From Microvirga soli (GTDB lineage Bacteria; Pseudomonadota; Alphaproteobacteria; Rhizobiales; Beijerinckiaceae): a DNA stretch of 64,000 nt. The notes beneath the pieces are model-generated. The model was not told the origin of the DNA. It saw nothing but the letters and a program-made list of their open reading frames with translations, and ran no database searches. Positions within the stretch are counted from its first letter, which is position 1. Each line of letters begins with the position of its first letter. Positions 7,704 to 17,504 of this stretch are shown here, in pieces. The stretch lies in the NCBI RefSeq assembly GCF_016734765.1, contig NZ_JAERQE010000002.1, forward strand, positions 124,001 to 188,000, given 5' to 3'. The translations under genes and the position numbers were made by a program.

Positions 7704-9500
7704 ATGCGGCTGATCAGGCTCTACATCCGTGTTCTCGGCGAGCTCGGGTCCGATCTCCGGATCGGCGCCGTGCTCGCATTGGCCAATGTGGCGCTGGCGA
7801 TTTCCGCCTTCGCAGAGCCGATCCTGTTCGGCCGCATCATCGACGTGCTCACCCGCGGCCAGCTGCCCAATACGCCGCCCGTGACCTTCGGTGTCCTGAT
7901 GCCGCTCATCCTGGCCTGGGTGGCCTTCGGCATGTTTTCCATCGGGGCAGGCGCCCTCGTGGCGCTCCATGCAGACCGGCTCGCCCATCGCCGGCGCCTC
8001 GCCGTGGTGGCGAATTACTTCGAGCACGTGCTCGAACTGCCGCTTGCCTTCCACACCTCCACTCATTCGGGCCGCGTCCTGAAGGTGATGCTGGACGGCT
8101 CGGGCGCCATGTCCTGGCTGTGGCTCGGCTTCTTCCGCGAGCACATGTCGGCTTTGATTGCACTCGTGGTGCTGCTGCCGCTCACCGTATTCCTGAACTG
8201 GCGCCTCGGTATCCTGCTCGTCGCGCTCGTCGCCGTGTTCGCGGTGCTGACCGCCGTCGTCCTGCGCAAGACCGAAACCCTGCAGGGCTCCGTCGAGCGC
8301 TACCACTCGAATCTCGCGGAGCATGCTTCTGACGCGCTCGGCAATGTGCCGGTCATTCAATCCTTCACCCGCGTCGAGGCCGAGACGCGCTCGCTCAGAA
8401 CCATCATCAACCAGCTGCTCCAGGCACAGAATCCCGTTCTGTCCTGGTGGGCGCTCGCCGCCGTCGCGTCGCGGGCGTCGGCCACCATCACGGTCACGGC
8501 GATCTTCCTGCTCGGCACGTGGCTGCACCTGAACGGGCTCGCCACCATCGGCGAGATCGTCATGTTCATGAGCATGGCCACCATGCTGATCGGGCGCCTC
8601 GAGCAGGCCGTGAGCTTCATCAACCAGCTCTTCATGCAGGCGCCGAAGCTGCAGGAATTCTTCGAGATTCTGGACACGGCGCCGGTGGTGCACGACCGTC
8701 CGAACGCCCAGAACGTGCCGCGCTACGGGGGCGACGTGGTTTTCGACAATGTGAGCTTCTCCTATGACGGCAAGCGCTCCGCCGTGCAGGACGTCTCCTT
8801 CACCGTCCATGAAGGCGAGAACGTCGCGCTGGTGGGTGCCACCGGGTCCGGCAAGTCGACGACGCTCGGTCTCCTGCACCGCGCCTTCGATCCGCAATCG
8901 GGCAGCATCCGCATCGACGGGCTCGACATCCGCGACGTGACGCTCTCGTCGCTCCGCCGCAACATCGGTGTGGTGTTCCAGGAGCCCATGCTGTTCGCCC
9001 GCACCATCCGTGAGAACCTGCAGGTCGGCCGGCCCGATGCGACGGATGCTGAGATGATCGAGGCGCTGGAGCGGGCACAGGCCATCGAGTTCATCGCGCG
9101 GCAATCCGACGGTCTCGACACTGTGATCGGCGAGCGCGGGCGCTCCCTGTCGGGCGGCGAGCGCCAGCGCCTGTCGATTGCCCGCGCGCTCCTGAAGAAC
9201 CCGCCGATCCTCATTCTCGACGAGGCCACGAGCGCGTTGGACGCCGCCACCGAGCGCAAGCTGCAGATGGCGCTCGACGAGGTCATGAAAGGCCGCACCA
9301 CCTTTGTGATCGCGCACCGCCTCGCCACGATCCGCAATGCCAACCGCATCCTCGTGTTCGATCAGGGGCGCGTCATCGAAAGTGGCACCTTCGACGAACT
9401 CGTGGCGACAAGCGGACGCTTCGCGGAGCTTGCCAGGGCACAGTTCATGGCTCCCGACGAGCCGCCGCCGAAGCGCGTGAAGGTGTCGGCACACGCATGA
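7704..9500 (+). CDS. ndvA: Glucan ABC exporter, permease/ATPase (NdvA/ChvA-like)
   Basis: The start [17 protein letters not shown] matches the usual N-terminus of NdvA; an in-frame start at 7626 would add 26 unlikely residues. The 598-residue length fits the family. A six-helix membrane domain (about 15-310) precedes the ATPase, with Walker [11 protein letters not shown] (about 379), LSGGERQR (about 482) and [12 protein letters not shown] (about 503). NdvA/ChvA exports cyclic beta-1,2-glucan to the periplasm in rhizobia and Agrobacterium. No ndvB-type synthase is in the window, so the substrate is inferred from sequence type only. The 3' end overlaps the hydrolase gene by ATGA. Confidence 0.8.
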   Translation: MRLIRLYIRVLGELGSDLRIGAVLALANVALAISAFAEPILFGRIIDVLTRGQLPNTPPVTFGVLMPLILAWVAFGMFSIGAGALVALHADRLAHRRRLAVVANYFEHVLELPLAFHTSTHSGRVLKVMLDGSGAMSWLWLGFFREHMSALIALVVLLPLTVFLNWRLGILLVALVAVFAVLTAVVLRKTETLQGSVERYHSNLAEHASDALGNVPVIQSFTRVEAETRSLRTIINQLLQAQNPVLSWWALAAVASRASATITVTAIFLLGTWLHLNGLATIGEIVMFMSMATMLIGRLEQAVSFINQLFMQAPKLQEFFEILDTAPVVHDRPNAQNVPRYGGDVVFDNVSFSYDGKRSAVQDVSFTVHEGENVALVGATGSGKSTTLGLLHRAFDPQSGSIRIDGLDIRDVTLSSLRRNIGVVFQEPMLFARTIRENLQVGRPDATDAEMIEALERAQAIEFIARQSDGLDTVIGERGRSLSGGERQRLSIARALLKNPPILILDEATSALDAATERKLQMALDEVMKGRTTFVIAHRLATIRNANRILVFDQGRVIESGTFDELVATSGRFAELARAQFMAPDEPPPKRVKVSAHA

Positions 9501-10366
9501 GCCAGACCTTCGATCCCAGTACGCCCGGCACCCGCCACCGCACCAACGGCATCACGCTTCATGCCATCGAGGCAGGGCCGGAGGACGGTCCACTCGTCAT
9601 CCTGCTCCACGGCTTTCCCGAGTTCTGGTGGGGATGGCGCTACCAGATCGGGCCGCTGGCTGACGCAGGCTTTTGCGTGCTCGTGCCCGACCAGCGCGGT
9701 TACAATCTCAGCGACAAGCCGGAGGGCCGGCGGGCCTACGATCTCGACATGCTGGCGAAGGACGTCGTCGGGTTGGCCGATGCTCTCGGCCGGCAGACCT
9801 TTTCCCTGGTCGGCCACGACTGGGGCGGGCTGGCGGCCTGGTGGACGGCCTCGCGTTATCCGGACCGCGTGAAGAGCCTCGGCATCCTCAACGCGCCTCA
9901 TCCCCATGTGGCCGGCGCCTATATGCGCTCCCATCCGAGCCAGATGATGCGAAGCCTCTATGTGGGCTTCTTCCAGATCCCGTTCCTGCCTGAAACGATG
10001 CTCTCGGCCAATGGCCACCGCAGCCTCAAGGATGCACTCCAGCGCACAAGCCGCCGGGGCACGTTCTCGGATGACGATATCGCGGCTTACGAGAAAGCAT
10101 GGTCGCAGCCCGGCGCACTCACGGCGATGCTGAACTGGTATCGTGCGCTGCCGTTCAAGCCCAGCATGAAGGATGCGACGGTGCGCGCGCCCACGCTGGT
10201 GATCTGGGGCAGCCGGGACCGCTTCCTGGAAAAGGGGCTGGCGGAGGCGAGCCTTGCGTTGTGCGAGAAAGGCAGCATCCGCTGGATCGAGAGCGCCACC
10301 CATTGGGTTCAGCACGAGGAGCCGGAGGCGGTCAACGCGGCGCTGGTGGAGTTTTTGAAGGCCTGA
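9497..10366 (+). CDS. Alpha/beta hydrolase, epoxide hydrolase-like
   Basis: The 289-residue protein has the alpha/beta hydrolase fold. Visible elements are the oxyanion-hole motif [10 protein letters not shown], the nucleophile elbow GHDWGG with Asp near residue 108, an acidic residue in WGSRDRF near 241, and catalytic His in [10 protein letters not shown] near 269. An Asp nucleophile in this context is typical of soluble epoxide hydrolases and haloalkane dehalogenases; the surrounding residues look more like the former. It is translationally coupled to the NdvA-like gene by a 4-bp overlap. No signal peptide is seen. The substrate is unknown. Confidence 0.85.
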   Translation: MSQTFDPSTPGTRHRTNGITLHAIEAGPEDGPLVILLHGFPEFWWGWRYQIGPLADAGFCVLVPDQRGYNLSDKPEGRRAYDLDMLAKDVVGLADALGRQTFSLVGHDWGGLAAWWTASRYPDRVKSLGILNAPHPHVAGAYMRSHPSQMMRSLYVGFFQIPFLPETMLSANGHRSLKDALQRTSRRGTFSDDDIAAYEKAWSQPGALTAMLNWYRALPFKPSMKDATVRAPTLVIWGSRDRFLEKGLAEASLALCEKGSIRWIESATHWVQHEEPEAVNAALVEFLKA

Positions 10367-10369
10367 CCC

Positions 10370-11668
10370 TCATTCCGCCCTCGTCCGCACCAGCGACAGC
10401 GGCGTGATCCTCACGGCCATGATCCGGTTGCGGGACTTGCGCAGCACCTGGAAGCGGAAGCCGTGGAAGGTGAAGATCTGGCCCGTGTCGGGAATGGCCT
10501 GCGCCTCGTGGATCACGAGGCCCGCGATGGTGGTGGCTTCCTCGTCCGGCAGGTTCCAGTCCATGGCGCGGTTGAGGTCGCGGATCGGCACGGAACCGTC
10601 CACGTTCACCGAGCCGTTGGGTTGCGGCCGCACGCCCTGCACGGAGAGATCGTGCTCGTCCTTGATGTCGCCGACGATCTCCTCGAGGATGTCCTCGAGG
10701 GTGATGAGACCCATCACCTCGCCGTACTCGTCGACCACGAGGGCGAAGTGCGTTTTCTTGGCGAGGAAGGCCTTCAGCTGATCGCGCAGCGACGTGGTGT
10801 CCGGCACGAACCAGGTTTCCAGCGCAATCGCCTCGACCTTCAGTTTGCTCGCATCACCGCCGACTGCATCCAGCGCCCGCAGCAGGTCCTTGGCATGCAG
10901 CACGCCGACGATGTTCTCCTGGCTCTCGCGCCACAGCGGCATGCGCGTATAGGGCGAGGACAGCACCTCGCGCACGATCTCTTCCGACGACAGGTCCGCG
11001 TTGATCGTACGCATCTTGGTGCGGTGGACCATCACCTCCGAGACGCTCAGGTCCTTGAGATCGAGGAGGCCGCCCAGCATGTCGCGGTCGGCCTTGGCGA
11101 CGCCGCCCTCCTTGTGCAGCAGGGCCACCTGACCGCGGATCTCTTCGGATGCCGAGAGGATCGGCGTGTTCTCGCCGATCCGGATGCCGAAGGGCCGCAG
11201 CATGAGGCGCGCGATGCGCTCGACCGTGATGGCGAGCGGCCCCAGTAGGGCCACGGCCCAGGACATAGGGCGCGAGAGGACGAGCGACACGGTCTCGGGC
11301 GAGGAGATGGCGAGCGTCTTGGGCAGCACCTCGGCGAACACGATCACCAGGATCGACATGATGATCGTGGCGTAGATCGCACCGCCATCGCCGAAGATCG
11401 CCACAAGCACGCTGGTGGCAAAGGCCGAGACGCCGATATTGACGATGTTGTTGCCGATCAGCACCGTGCCGATGAAGCGCTCGCGCATTTCGAGCAGTCG
11501 GTTCACGAGCTTTGCGCGCCTGTCACCGGTCTTTTCCAGCACCAGCATGCGGGAGCGGGAGGCTGCTGTGAAGGCCGTCTCGCTCGCCGAGAAGAAGGCC
11601 GAGAGCAGCAGGCAGAAAACGACGAAAGCCGCTGCAAGCCAGAGATTGCCGGATGATTCTTCGACCAT
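10370..11668 (-). CDS. CNNM/CorC (HlyC/TlyC) family membrane protein with CBS pair
   Basis: The 432-residue protein begins with a DUF21/CNNM transmembrane domain (about 1-190, starting with a long helix at 8-30 and ASETAFTAASRSRM). A CBS domain pair follows (about 205-335, with VDEYGEVMGLITLEDILEEIVGD at its end), then a CorC_HlyC C-terminal domain (about 350-425). Such proteins are linked to magnesium and cobalt efflux or homeostasis; the hemolysin name is historical. It lies 5 bp downstream of aroB and probably belongs to the aroK-aroB operon, a common arrangement in this bacterial group. Confidence 0.88.
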   Translation of the reverse strand: MVEESSGNLWLAAAFVVFCLLLSAFFSASETAFTAASRSRMLVLEKTGDRRAKLVNRLLEMRERFIGTVLIGNNIVNIGVSAFATSVLVAIFGDGGAIYATIIMSILVIVFAEVLPKTLAISSPETVSLVLSRPMSWAVALLGPLAITVERIARLMLRPFGIRIGENTPILSASEEIRGQVALLHKEGGVAKADRDMLGGLLDLKDLSVSEVMVHRTKMRTINADLSSEEIVREVLSSPYTRMPLWRESQENIVGVLHAKDLLRALDAVGGDASKLKVEAIALETWFVPDTTSLRDQLKAFLAKKTHFALVVDEYGEVMGLITLEDILEEIVGDIKDEHDLSVQGVRPQPNGSVNVDGSVPIRDLNRAMDWNLPDEEATTIAGLVIHEAQAIPDTGQIFTFHGFRFQVLRKSRNRIMAVRITPLSLVRTRAE

Positions 11669-11673
11669 GATCG

Positions 11674-12813
11674 TTACGCGCTGATCTCGCCTGTCAGGAA
11701 CCTGCGAACCTCGTCGGCCGCGATGCCGGGCGCGATGAAGCTCTGGCCGATGCCCCGCGCCAGGATGAAGGTGAGGGCGCCGCCTTTGACCTTCTTGTCC
11801 TGAGCCATGGCGTCGAGCAATTCGTCGACCGTGCCGCAGCCGCCCGGAACCTGGGACAGACGTGTGGGAAGCCCCACGGCTTTCAGATGAGCCTCGACGC
11901 GCTCCGCATCCGCCATCGGGCAGAGGCCGAGGGACGCGGAGAAGCGGAAGGCAAGCGCCAAGCCGATGGCCACGCCCTCGCCATGGACAAGGCGCGCGGA
12001 ATCGTAGGCCGTGATCTTTTCCAGCGCGTGGCCGAAGGTGTGGCCGAGATTGAGCAGCGCGCGGTCGCCGTTCTCGTGCTCGTCGCGCACCACGACAGCC
12101 GCCTTGGCGCGGCAGCTCTGCGCCACGGCCTCGTCGCGTTCATGGCCGCCGGCAAACACGCCCTGCCAGTTGGCCTCGCACCAGGCGAAGAAACGCGCGT
12201 CGTCGATGAGGCCGTACTTCACCACCTCCGCATAGCCGGCACGCATCTCGCGCAACGGCAGCGTATCGAGCAGCGCCGTGTCGGCGATGACGAGGCTCGG
12301 CTGATGGAAGGCGCCGACAAGGTTCTTGCCGTGGCGCGAGTTGATGCCGGTCTTGCCGCCAACAGAAGAATCCACCTGGGAGAGCAGACTGGTGGGCACC
12401 TGCACGAAGCGCACGCCCCGGCGCACCACAGCGGCGGCAAAGCCCGCAAGATCGCCGATCACGCCGCCGCCGAGCGCCACCACGAGATCGCCGCGCTCGA
12501 TTTTCGCGGCCAGCACCGCATCGCAGACCCACTCCAGGCTGGCATAGGACTTGGTGGCCTCGCCGGGAGGCAGGGTGATCACGCAGACCCGCAACCCTTG
12601 AGCTTCTAGAGAAGCCGTGAGCGCAGAGGCATAGAGCGGGCCGACATGCTCGTCCGTCACGATGGCGGCGGCACGGGCTCCGAGTGCTGCAATGCGCGTG
12701 CCTGCGGACTCGATCAGGCCGCGCCCGACCAGGATGTCGTAGGCCCTGTCGCCGAGTGGAACCGGCACAGTAATTGGGGAATGGCTGTCCATTCTAGCCG
12801 ATGAAAGCGTCAT
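11674..12813 (-). CDS. aroB: 3-dehydroquinate synthase
   Basis: AroB converts DAHP to 3-dehydroquinate, the second step of the shikimate pathway, using NAD and a divalent metal. The 379-residue sequence shows the NAD-binding segment ALGGGVIGDLAGFAAAVVRRG, the metal-site regions AGYAEVVKYGLI, GHTFGHALE and HGEGVAIGLA, and the lysine-rich DKKVKGG near the end. Start and stop positions give a 4-bp ATGA overlap with aroK, so the ATG at 12813 is favoured. A later in-frame ATG (MDSHSP) would remove seven residues. Confidence 0.95.
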   Translation of the reverse strand: MTLSSARMDSHSPITVPVPLGDRAYDILVGRGLIESAGTRIAALGARAAAIVTDEHVGPLYASALTASLEAQGLRVCVITLPPGEATKSYASLEWVCDAVLAAKIERGDLVVALGGGVIGDLAGFAAAVVRRGVRFVQVPTSLLSQVDSSVGGKTGINSRHGKNLVGAFHQPSLVIADTALLDTLPLREMRAGYAEVVKYGLIDDARFFAWCEANWQGVFAGGHERDEAVAQSCRAKAAVVVRDEHENGDRALLNLGHTFGHALEKITAYDSARLVHGEGVAIGLALAFRFSASLGLCPMADAERVEAHLKAVGLPTRLSQVPGGCGTVDELLDAMAQDKKVKGGALTFILARGIGQSFIAPGIAADEVRRFLTGEISA

Positions 12814-13442
12814 GTCCGGGCGCTCTCCTGCCGGTCGTGCTCGAACCAGTCACGCAGGGCCTTGACGAGTTCGCTCACCACCTTGTCATGCGGGGCCTCA
12901 TGGGAATCCACCGTGATGTCGGCCGTGGCATAGACCGGGTAGCGCAGGTCCATGAGGCGGCGCATGGTGCCCTCAGGGTCGGGATTCTGCAGCAGGGGGC
13001 GGGTCGAGCGCTTGCGCACCCGGCGCATGAGAACGTCGAGATCGGCCTTGAGCCAGACCGAGACTGCCTGCTCGGCGATCCGCCGGCGGGTCTCCTCGTT
13101 CATGAAGGCGCCGCCGCCGGTAGCCAGCACGATGGGCCCCTCCTGCAGGAGGCGGGCGATCACGCGGCGCTCGCCGTCGCGAAAGTGCTCCTCGCCATGG
13201 ATGGCGAAGATCTCGGGGATCGTCATGCCGGCCGCCGCCTCGATCTCGTGATCGGCGTCACGGAAAGGCAGCTTGAGCGACTGCGCGAGCCTGCGGCCCA
13301 CGGTGCTCTTTCCGGCGCCCATGAGGCCGACGAGCACGAGCGATCGCGTGCCGAGCAGGCGGCTGATGGGATGGCCGCGCTGGCTTGCCTGGTCTTGCCC
13401 GCCTGCTTCATCGAGCGAATTGAAGCGGCTGATTTTGTTCAT
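12810..13442 (-). CDS. aroK: Shikimate kinase
   Basis: AroK phosphorylates shikimate with ATP, the fifth step of the shikimate pathway. The P-loop GLMGAGKSTVGRRLA, the shikimate-binding DADHEIE, the ATGGGAF motif and the lid region RRVRKRSTRPLL are all present. The ATG at 13442 with AGGA upstream gives 210 residues. A GTG at 13460 in the same frame is an alternative. About 40 N-terminal residues before the P-loop are longer than in E. coli AroK, as is often seen in related bacteria. It is the first gene of an aroK-aroB-corC-like unit. Confidence 0.94.
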   Translation of the reverse strand: MNKISRFNSLDEAGGQDQASQRGHPISRLLGTRSLVLVGLMGAGKSTVGRRLAQSLKLPFRDADHEIEAAAGMTIPEIFAIHGEEHFRDGERRVIARLLQEGPIVLATGGGAFMNEETRRRIAEQAVSVWLKADLDVLMRRVRKRSTRPLLQNPDPEGTMRRLMDLRYPVYATADITVDSHEAPHDKVVSELVKALRDWFEHDRQESART

Positions 13443-13540
13443 AGCTCCATGTCCTAGCACGGGCGCGGCGGCCTGTCACAAGGGCGTTACCCTCGGGTCC
13501 TCCGAAACTTAACCGACCACAGGGGGTTGCCTTCCGGACC

Positions 13541-13556
13541 TTGGCATGGTTCTAGC
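13541..13556 (+). promoter_or_regulatory. Possible sigma54-type promoter
   Basis: TTGGCATG-GTTC-TAGC has GG and GC elements ten bp apart, as in the sigma54 consensus TGGCACG-N4-TTGC, with mismatches in both halves. It lies 25 bp before the GTG of the small ORF. No enhancer site was recognised, so this is weak. Confidence 0.2.
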
Positions 13557-13580
13557 GGGTTAACACTTTAAGAGGCTCAG

Positions 13581-13730
13581 GTGCCCACGCTCTTTCGGTT
13601 TCTCCTCGTTGTCGCCATTCTCGCGGGCCTTGGCTTTGCCGCCATGTTTGCCCTGGCGACCCTTGTCGATCCCGACCCGCGCGAGATCAACGTTCCGGTT
13701 CAGACCAGCCGTCCGCCCTCGTCTTCATGA
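13581..13730 (+). CDS. Small membrane protein upstream of xerD (49 aa)
   Basis: A GTG start follows AGAGGCTCAG and encodes 49 residues. There is one hydrophobic helix at about 5-29 (LFRFLLVVAILAGLGFAAMF) followed by a short polar tail with DPDPREINVPVQ. The stop overlaps the xerD start as ATGA, so the ORF is probably translated and coupled to xerD. I do not know a function. Its base composition and tight coupling support it being real despite its size. Confidence 0.6.
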   Translation: MPTLFRFLLVVAILAGLGFAAMFALATLVDPDPREINVPVQTSRPPSSS

Positions 13731-14662
13731 GCGGCGCCCGCCACGCCAGCCTCTTCCTCGACATGCTCGCCGCCGAGCGCGGCGCCTCCAAGAACACGCT
13801 CGATGCCTACCGGCGCGATCTTGACGATTACCTGAGCTTCCTCGCCGAAGCCGGCGCCCAGCCCGACAGCGCCACCTCCACGACCATTCGGGGCTTCATG
13901 GCGAGCCTGGAGGAGCGGGGCCTCAAGGCGTCGTCTGCGGCCCGCCGGCTTTCGGCCGTGCGCCAGTTCCACAAGTTCCTCTATGTGGAGGGTTATGCCC
14001 CGGCCGACCCGACAGCCGCCGTGTCGGCGCCCAAGCGCGGCAGGGTACTGCCGAAGGTGCTCTCCGTCGCCGAGGTCGACCGCCTGCTGCATGTCGCGTC
14101 CGAGGGCATCGCGCATCCGCAGGCCACGCAGCCGGAGCGCCTGCGCGCCGCGCGCATGACCTGCCTGCTGGAACTGCTCTACGCCACGGGTCTGCGCGTC
14201 TCCGAGCTGATCGCCCTGCCCAAAAGCGCCGCCAAGACCCGCGACCGCTTTCTCGTGGTGCGTGGCAAGGGCGCCAAGGAGCGGCTGGTGCCGCTGACCG
14301 ATGCGGCCAAACAGGCCGCCAACACCTACCTCGCCCTGCTGGAAGAGCAGAAGAAGGCCACGGGCCCCTGGCTATTCCCGGCCGACAGCGAGAGCGGCCA
14401 CCTGACCCGCCAGGCCTTCGCCCGCGACCTGAAGGCGGTGGCCGGCGCCGCGGGGCTGCGCGCCGACAAGGTCAGCCCCCACGTGCTCCGCCACGCCTTC
14501 GCCAGCCACCTGCTCCAGAACGGGGCCGACCTGCGCGTGGTGCAGGAACTCCTGGGCCATTCCGACATCTCGACCACGCAGATCTACACCCACGTGCTCG
14601 ACGAGCGCCTGAAGAGCATGGTGCGGGACCTGCATCCTCTGGCGGAGGGTGGGGAGGGGTAG
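13727..14662 (+). CDS. xerD: Tyrosine recombinase XerD
   Basis: The 311-residue recombinase resolves chromosome dimers at dif together with XerC and FtsK. The N-terminal SAM-like core-binding domain (about 5-90) includes [19 protein letters not shown]. The catalytic domain carries all active-site residues: Arg in [13 protein letters not shown], Lys in [10 protein letters not shown], His-x-x-Arg in [12 protein letters not shown], His in [12 protein letters not shown] and the nucleophile Tyr in IYTHV. No xerC is nearby. The location apart from integrases, phage genes or attachment sites argues for the housekeeping enzyme. Confidence 0.93.
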   Translation: MSGARHASLFLDMLAAERGASKNTLDAYRRDLDDYLSFLAEAGAQPDSATSTTIRGFMASLEERGLKASSAARRLSAVRQFHKFLYVEGYAPADPTAAVSAPKRGRVLPKVLSVAEVDRLLHVASEGIAHPQATQPERLRAARMTCLLELLYATGLRVSELIALPKSAAKTRDRFLVVRGKGAKERLVPLTDAAKQAANTYLALLEEQKKATGPWLFPADSESGHLTRQAFARDLKAVAGAAGLRADKVSPHVLRHAFASHLLQNGADLRVVQELLGHSDISTTQIYTHVLDERLKSMVRDLHPLAEGGEG

Positions 14663-14674
14663 TCGCGTTTTCCC

Positions 14675-14764
14675 GTCATCACCGGCCTTGTGCCGGTGAT
14701 CCCGATTGGACAAAACGCTGAGCCTCACTGCATCGAGATGGTCGGGACGAGCCCGGCCATGACG
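14675..14764 (+). repeat. Palindromic repeat family A, copy 1
   Basis: Two hairpin units: CACCGGCCTTGTGCCGGTG near the left end and GGTCGGGACGAGCCCGGCC near the right, with outer GTCATC and CATGAC ends. Close copies lie at 22983, 29127 and 41715, with a half copy at 20634. It sits between the convergent ends of xerD and metW. Confidence 0.8.
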
Positions 14765-14771
14765 AAGAGGG

Positions 14772-14871
14772 TGTCATCCCCGGCGAGCAAAGCGAGGGAA
14801 GGGGACCCACGACTGGGTGCAGCGCTATGGATTCCCTTTTCGCTCCGCTGACGCTTCGTCCGGGAATGACA
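14772..14871 (+). repeat. Palindromic repeat family B, copy 1
   Basis: A roughly 100-bp imperfect inverted repeat bounded by TGTCATCCCCGG and CCGGGAATGACA, with internal arms around GGGGACCC and GGATTCCC. Related copies lie at 16789, 20475, 29024 and 47118. Confidence 0.8.
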
Positions 14872-14884
14872 CTGAAGGCGAATC

Positions 14885-15529
14885 TCACCGCCGCTTCAGC
14901 AGAAACACCGCCTGCTCGCCGAGCAGGTTCCACACCCACCAGGGCAGGGTGACGCGCATAGGCTGGCCGCCGGCGTTGAGCGCCACGGCCTTCTCCATCT
15001 GGGCGCCGACGTCGCGGCAGAGTTCCACGAAGTCGCGGATGGTGCAGAAGTGGATGTTGGGCGTGTCGTACCAGGAATAGGGCAGGTTCTCGGTCATGGG
15101 CATCCGGCCCCGGACGCCGAGGTCGATGCGCACGCGCCAGTGTCCGAAATTGGGGAAGGACACGATGGCCCGGCGGCCGATGCGCAACAGATGCTCGAGC
15201 ACCACCTTGGGCTGGCGCGTGGCCTGGATCGTCTGCGACAGGATCACGTAGTCGAAGGCGTCGTCCGGGTAATCGGCAAGGTCCGTGTCCGCATCACCCT
15301 GGATCACCGGAAGGCCCTTGGCGAGGCACGCGGCCACGCCCTCGCGCGAAATCTCGATGCCGCGCCCGTCGACCCCCTTGCGGTCGCGCAGGAGCGAGAG
15401 CAGAGCCCCGTCCCCGCAGCCGACATCGAGCACGCGGGAGCCGGGCTCCACCATGTCGGTGACCATCAGGAAGTCGAGGCGGTGGCCGCTTGCCGTGTCG
15501 GTGAGAGGCAGGGTGCCGGGCAGGCTCAT
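14885..15529 (-). CDS. metW: Methionine biosynthesis protein MetW
   Basis: The 214-residue SAM-dependent methyltransferase-like protein has motif [13 protein letters not shown], followed by [21 protein letters not shown] and [10 protein letters not shown], all characteristic of MetW. MetW works with MetX in homoserine activation in many proteobacteria; its exact activity is debated. The start ATG overlaps the metX stop by 4 bp, so the pair is an operon. A much longer open frame upstream is only an antisense-free extension across metX and was trimmed. Confidence 0.93.
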   Translation of the reverse strand: MSLPGTLPLTDTASGHRLDFLMVTDMVEPGSRVLDVGCGDGALLSLLRDRKGVDGRGIEISREGVAACLAKGLPVIQGDADTDLADYPDDAFDYVILSQTIQATRQPKVVLEHLLRIGRRAIVSFPNFGHWRVRIDLGVRGRMPMTENLPYSWYDTPNIHFCTIRDFVELCRDVGAQMEKAVALNAGGQPMRVTLPWWVWNLLGEQAVFLLKRR

Positions 15530-16695
15530 GCGATCCCCCGCACCCGCGCGGCCGCATCGATGAAGCCGCGGGCGGCCGCGAACATCTCGGGCTCCTCGAG
15601 CAGGAAGGCGTCGTGCCCCTTGTCGCTCTCCACTTCCACGAAGGCGACGGACGCTGCTGCTGCGTTCAGCGCATGGACGATGGCGCGCGAGTCTGACGTT
15701 GGGAACAGCCAGTCGGAGGTGAACGAGATCACGCAGAAGCGCGTCGGCGTGCCCTTGAAGGCTTTCGCCAGCGAGCCGCCATGCTCGGCCGCGATGTCGA
15801 AATAATCCATCGCCCGGGTGACATAGAGATACGAATTGGCGTCGAAGCGCTCGACGAAGGCGATGCCCTGGTAGCGCAGGTAGCTCTCGATCTGGAAATC
15901 CGCATCGAAGGAGAAAGTGGGGGCGGCCCGGTCCTGGAAGTTGCGCCCGAACTTCCGGTGCAGGGCCACTTCTGACAGATACGTGATGTGCGCGCCCATG
16001 CGGGCGACGGCGAGCCCCTTGGAAGGGCGCGTGCCCTCGTTCAGGTAGCGCCCGCCGCGCCATTCCGGATCGGCCATCACGGCCTGGCGGCCGACCTCGT
16101 GGAAGGCGATATTCTGGGCCGAGTGGCGCGCGGCGGTGGCAATGGGAAGCGCCGAAAACACCCGGTCCGGATAGCTCACCGCCCATTGCAGCACCTGCAT
16201 GCCGCCCATGGAGCCGCCGACCACGCAGAACAGCTTCTCGATACCGAGCCGGTCGATGAGGGCGGCCTGCGCTCGTACCATGTCGGGCACGGTCACGACC
16301 GGGAAGTCGAGGGCGTAGGGCTGGCCCGTCGCCGGGTTGATGGAGGCCGGGCCCGTGGTGCCCATGCAGCCGCCGATCACGTTGGCGCAGATCACGAAGA
16401 AACGGTTGGTATCCACCGGCCGGCCGGGCCCGACCATGGTCAGCCACCAGCCGGGCTTGCCCGTAACGGGATTGTCATTCGCCACGTGCTGGTCGCCGGT
16501 GAGCGCATGGCAGATCAGCACCGCGTTGGACTTAGTCTCATTGAGCGTCCCGTAGGTCTGATAGGCGATCTGCCAGGGCGCGAGCGCGATGCCCGCATCC
16601 ATCATCAGGGGCTCATCCTGGCCAAAGCGCATCACGAGGCTCGACGGGTCGTCGACCTGGCTTCGCGGTTCGGAGACAAGGGGAGCAAAGGACAT
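15526..16695 (-). CDS. metX: Homoserine O-acetyltransferase (or succinyltransferase) MetX
   Basis: MetX acylates homoserine in methionine synthesis. The alpha/beta hydrolase-fold sequence shows [27 protein letters not shown], the nucleophile motif [12 protein letters not shown] (Ser near residue 163), the Asp region [10 protein letters not shown] and the catalytic His in [12 protein letters not shown] chose [10 protein letters not shown] (389 residues), which matches family length. An in-frame ATG at 16764 would add 23 residues of unusual composition, but neither start has a clear Shine-Dalgarno. The acyl donor (acetyl or succinyl-CoA) cannot be decided by eye. It is operonic with metW. Confidence 0.93.
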   Translation of the reverse strand: MSFAPLVSEPRSQVDDPSSLVMRFGQDEPLMMDAGIALAPWQIAYQTYGTLNETKSNAVLICHALTGDQHVANDNPVTGKPGWWLTMVGPGRPVDTNRFFVICANVIGGCMGTTGPASINPATGQPYALDFPVVTVPDMVRAQAALIDRLGIEKLFCVVGGSMGGMQVLQWAVSYPDRVFSALPIATAARHSAQNIAFHEVGRQAVMADPEWRGGRYLNEGTRPSKGLAVARMGAHITYLSEVALHRKFGRNFQDRAAPTFSFDADFQIESYLRYQGIAFVERFDANSYLYVTRAMDYFDIAAEHGGSLAKAFKGTPTRFCVISFTSDWLFPTSDSRAIVHALNAAAASVAFVEVESDKGHDAFLLEEPEMFAAARGFIDAAARVRGIA

Positions 16696-16788
16696 GTTGT
16701 CAGCGGAAACGTTCGTTCTTTCGAACAATCGGTACTGCGGGGAGGCGGTTGCGTCAACGAACATAACGTCTCGGCGGATGGCTCAGGG

Positions 16789-16886
16789 TGCCATTCCCGG
16801 TGGCCGTAGGTCGGGAAGGGGATCCACGATCAGGCACTGCGCCATGGATTCACTTCCCCTGCGCTGCGCTCCGGCCGGGAATGACA
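16789..16886 (+). repeat. Palindromic repeat family B, copy 2
   Basis: Bounded by TGCCATTCCCGG and CCGGGAATGACA with internal GGGGATCCAC and GGATTCACTTCCCC arms. It lies upstream of metX in a divergent gap, unlike most copies. Confidence 0.75.
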
Positions 16887-16980
16887 CTTCCGTTCCTGCC
16901 ATGCCTTCCCTCATTCGCACTATGATCGCCCCGGACGGCGGAGCCGATCCGGGATCGGGTGAAGGATGAGGCGCGAGTTT

Positions 16981-17107
16981 TCCCCTCCCCCCTCTGCGGG
17001 GGAGGGTGGCGAACGGAGTGAGCCGGGAGAGGGGCAGTCATCGAACGAACTCGGCCCCTCTCCCGACCTGCTGCGCAGGCCACCCTCTCCCGCACAGGGG
17101 AGAGGGA
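16981..17107 (+). repeat. Palindromic repeat family C, copy 1
   Basis: A long interrupted palindrome in which TCCCCTCCCCCCTCTGCGGG on the left pairs with the CCCGCACAGGGGAGAGGG end, and GGAGAGGGGC pairs with GCCCCTCTCCC in the middle. It is related in style, though not identical, to the copies at 35047 and 36808. Confidence 0.7.
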
Positions 17108-17134
17108 AAGAGTGCGCATGTTCTGACTTTGTTC

Positions 17135-17163
17135 TTGACAATCATCCTAAGCTCGGCTATAGC
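17135..17163 (+). promoter_or_regulatory. Strong sigma70-type promoter of the aromatic operon
   Basis: TTGACA (17135-17140) and TATAGC (17158-17163) are spaced by exactly 17 bp. It lies about 340 bp upstream of the chorismate mutase gene, implying a long 5' leader. Confidence 0.65.
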
Positions 17164-17504
17164 TAGAGACATCCTCGTCCAATGAGGGGCGCGCTCGCGA
17201 GGCGTCGCAGATGCGGGGCAAGGAGCGGTCCCGCCGCAGGCCTCGCACGCCTGTGATCGCGGGTGGCCGATCCTGGCATGCCTCCAGGTCCGCTGAAACA
17301 AACCGCGCGTGACGAGCAGTCTGGCTCTCACTTCTCACCATCACATCGAGTCAGGCTGCCCGACGCGCCACCCTCGATCAACCTTCAGGCTCGCAGCTCA
17401 CGCTGCGGGCCCCAAGGTGCTGGCTCAAACCCGTCGCGCAATCAGAGATGACAAGCCCGGCCAAAACCGCCAAAGAAAAGCCTCTCCCTTGAGGATCCCT
17501 GCCC
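17164..17504 (+). other. Long untranslated leader of the chorismate mutase operon
   Basis: About 335 nt separate the predicted transcription start from the first gene. I recognise no known riboswitch or T-box. A GTG-started frame from 17309 contains consecutive His codons (TSHHHIES) and runs into the first gene; it could be a leader peptide or chance. A CAGGCTCGCAGCT/AGCTCACGCTG stretch may form weak hairpins. Confidence 0.35.

Noticed and set aside
5610-9494. 1294-codon open frame on minus across both ABC transporter genes
   Set aside because: Antisense to two clearly recognisable ABC genes; long antisense frames are expected in GC-rich coding DNA, and the product has no domain.
14885-16447. 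520-codon minus frame joining metW to an out-of-frame reading of metX
   Set aside because: Only the last 214 codons match MetW; the rest is a shifted reading of metX.
16690-16800. SAM-II type riboswitch before metX
   Set aside because: Such elements precede metX in some relatives, but I could not build the pseudoknot; only a GTTCG/CGAAC hairpin was seen.
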